A stretch of 15,035 bases of DNA, from contig JBIOZI010000172.1 of NCBI GenBank assembly GCA_044871085.1, positions 1 through 15,035 on the forward strand, written 5' to 3'. The translations under genes and the position numbers were made by a program. Source of the stretch: CADEED01 sp044871085. Lineage in GTDB: Bacteria > Pseudomonadota > Gammaproteobacteria > Steroidobacterales > Steroidobacteraceae. Under the pieces are notes generated by a model, which saw only the letters and a program-made list of their open reading frames with translations, was not told the origin of the DNA and ran no database searches. Every line of letters starts with the position of its first letter. The first letter of the stretch is position 1. Below, piece by piece: positions 13,806 through 15,035 of the stretch.

Positions 13806-15035
13806 ATGCGTCAGGAATTTCCGCTGCGGCTCGCGGCCGTGGCGACAGTGCTCTCGTTCGCGGCGATGCTGGTTGGCTGCAGTCGCGGTGATGCGTCGGC
13901 CGCGACGAACGAAGCGGCGGCCGTGCCGGCGCAGGGCGCGGCCCTGGACATCCACGCCGATTCGCCGGGCATCGCCTGGTTTGCGGGTGACGTCGACGCG
14001 GCCTTCGCGTCCGCGAAGACGTCTAACAAACCGGTGCTGCTGTATTGGGGCGCGCAGTGGTGTCCGCCGTGCAAGCAGCTGAAGTCCGCCGTGTTCAGCC
14101 GTCCGGATTTCATCGAGAAGTCGAAGCTGTTCGTGCCGGTCTACCTGGACGGCGACCTGCCCGACGCGCAGAAGTGGGGCGATGTGTTCCGCGTGACGGG
14201 CTATCCCACCGTCGTCGTGCTGAAGCCCGACCGCACCGAGATCACGCGCATCGCGGGCAACATGGATCTCACCCTGTACGCCACCGTGCTCGACGATGCG
14301 CTGGGCGACGTGCGTCCGGTCAAGGACGTCATCGAGCTCGCGGCGAAGGCCGAGGCGCCGCTGCAGCCCGCGGATTGCCGCCGGCTCGCGTACCACGCGT
14401 TCGGTCTGGAGGACGAGGGCGTGTTCGAGGGAGCGCGCCTGCGCGATGCGTTCGAGAACGCCGCGCGGCTGTGTCCGGCCGAGCTCGCCAAGGAGCGCGC
14501 ACGGCTCAATCTGCTGGCCGCCGCGCAAGCGGCGGAGCTGCAGAAGGATGCGCTGGCGAAAGGCGCGAAGGCCGACAAGGGTCTCACCGTGCTCGTGGTG
14601 CGCGTCAACGAGCTGCTGGCCAACAAGGATCTGGCGCTCGCGAATGCGGATGCGCTGCGCGGGCTGCCGAAGGAGTTCTACCTGGCCGCGCGGCAGACGC
14701 TGCCGCAGATTGCGCCGACGCTGCGGGAGCGCGCCATGGCCGTCGCGGACGCCGCCACCGTCAATCCGCAGCTCGCGCCCGCGGACCAGCTCGCGGCGCA
14801 GCTCATCAAGATCCGCGTCGCGAAGGCGTACGCGGTGGACGGCAAGGTGCCCACCGACGTGCGCAGTGTCGCGCTGTCCACCGCGCAGAAGATGCTCGAC
14901 GTGAAGATGGAGCCGTACGTGCGCGCCGGCGTCGTGAACTCCGCGGAGAACATCTACATCGCGTTGGAGGACCGCGAGCGCGAACGCGCGCTGCTGGTGC
15001 AGGAGGCGGCGACGTCGAACACGCCTTACTACTAC
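13806..15035 (+). CDS. Thioredoxin-fold lipoprotein, partial (runs off the window)
   Basis: At least 410 codons with no stop before the window end. A lipoprotein signal (MRQEFPLRLAAVATVL, lipobox ending LVGCS, Cys at residue 25) is followed by a thioredoxin domain with WCPPC in LLYWGAQWCPPCKQLKSAVF and a cis-Pro turn in VTGYPTVVVLKPD. From about residue 180 on, the chain is alpha-helical and Ala/Leu-rich, likely a repeat or helical domain of unknown function (for example ELLANKDLALANADAL). Such proteins usually act as periplasmic disulfide reductases. GAGGA lies about 10 bases before ATG. The C-terminus cannot be described from this window. Confidence 0.85.
   Translation, partial: MRQEFPLRLAAVATVLSFAAMLVGCSRGDASAATNEAAAVPAQGAALDIHADSPGIAWFAGDVDAAFASAKTSNKPVLLYWGAQWCPPCKQLKSAVFSRPDFIEKSKLFVPVYLDGDLPDAQKWGDVFRVTGYPTVVVLKPDRTEITRIAGNMDLTLYATVLDDALGDVRPVKDVIELAAKAEAPLQPADCRRLAYHAFGLEDEGVFEGARLRDAFENAARLCPAELAKERARLNLLAAAQAAELQKDALAKGAKADKGLTVLVVRVNELLANKDLALANADALRGLPKEFYLAARQTLPQIAPTLRERAMAVADAATVNPQLAPADQLAAQLIKIRVAKAYAVDGKVPTDVRSVALSTAQKMLDVKMEPYVRAGVVNSAENIYIALEDRERERALLVQEAATSNTPYYY

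Noticed and set aside
1..15035. CRISPR array, tRNA, rRNA or phage genes
   Set aside because: No regularly spaced direct repeats, cloverleaf-like conserved arms or phage families were seen. The repeats present are inverted and dispersed.

Overview
This is a GC-rich bacterial chromosomal window with tightly packed genes. The families present suggest a gammaproteobacterium: HrpB helicase, YpfJ-type zinc peptidase, DUF3052, DUF2799 lipoprotein, Tat-exported PhoX and an outer-membrane barrel. Palindromes built on ATGGGGA cores resemble the REP elements of Xanthomonadales or Steroidobacter-like genomes. The lineage call is inference; no rRNA or other taxonomic marker is present.

Layout. (1) 1-515: the 3' remnant of a COG4637-like AAA ATPase gene lies between two REP-like palindromes. 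(2) 577-3522, plus strand: a two-domain exported redoxin, an ECF sigma factor translationally coupled to a one-TM protein with a periplasmic domain (candidate anti-sigma or sensor), and a VOC protein. (3) 3525-3647: a perfect REP-like palindrome between convergent genes. (4) 5541-3650, minus strand: a compact four-gene operon of membrane protein, small XRE regulator, exported alpha/beta hydrolase and DUF3052 protein. It is headed by a clear sigma70 promoter carrying two copies of an 18-bp palindromic operator. (5) 6948-5630, minus strand: YpfJ-like zinc peptidase overlapping a GFA-family zinc protein. (6) 6982-9516, plus: hrpB. (7) 10189-9521, minus: outer-membrane barrel protein, divergent from a TMEM175-like channel (10256-11005, plus). 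(8) 11010-11131: a second type of perfect palindrome between convergent genes. (9) 11676-11131 and 13751-11739, minus: DUF2799 lipoprotein and a PhoX-family phosphatase. (10) 13806 to the window end, plus: a lipoprotein thioredoxin whose gene runs off the window.

Much of the window concerns the cell envelope: two exported thioredoxin-fold proteins, a lipoprotein, a barrel, PhoX, an envelope-sensing-like sigma module and several membrane proteins. No phage, integrase, CRISPR, tRNA or rRNA was seen. The most distinctive features are the family of about 122-127 bp palindromes, and the way five gene ends facing them all stop at a GTAG tetranucleotide. The others are the two-operator autoregulatory promoter at 5556-5615 and the sigma/one-TM sensor pair.
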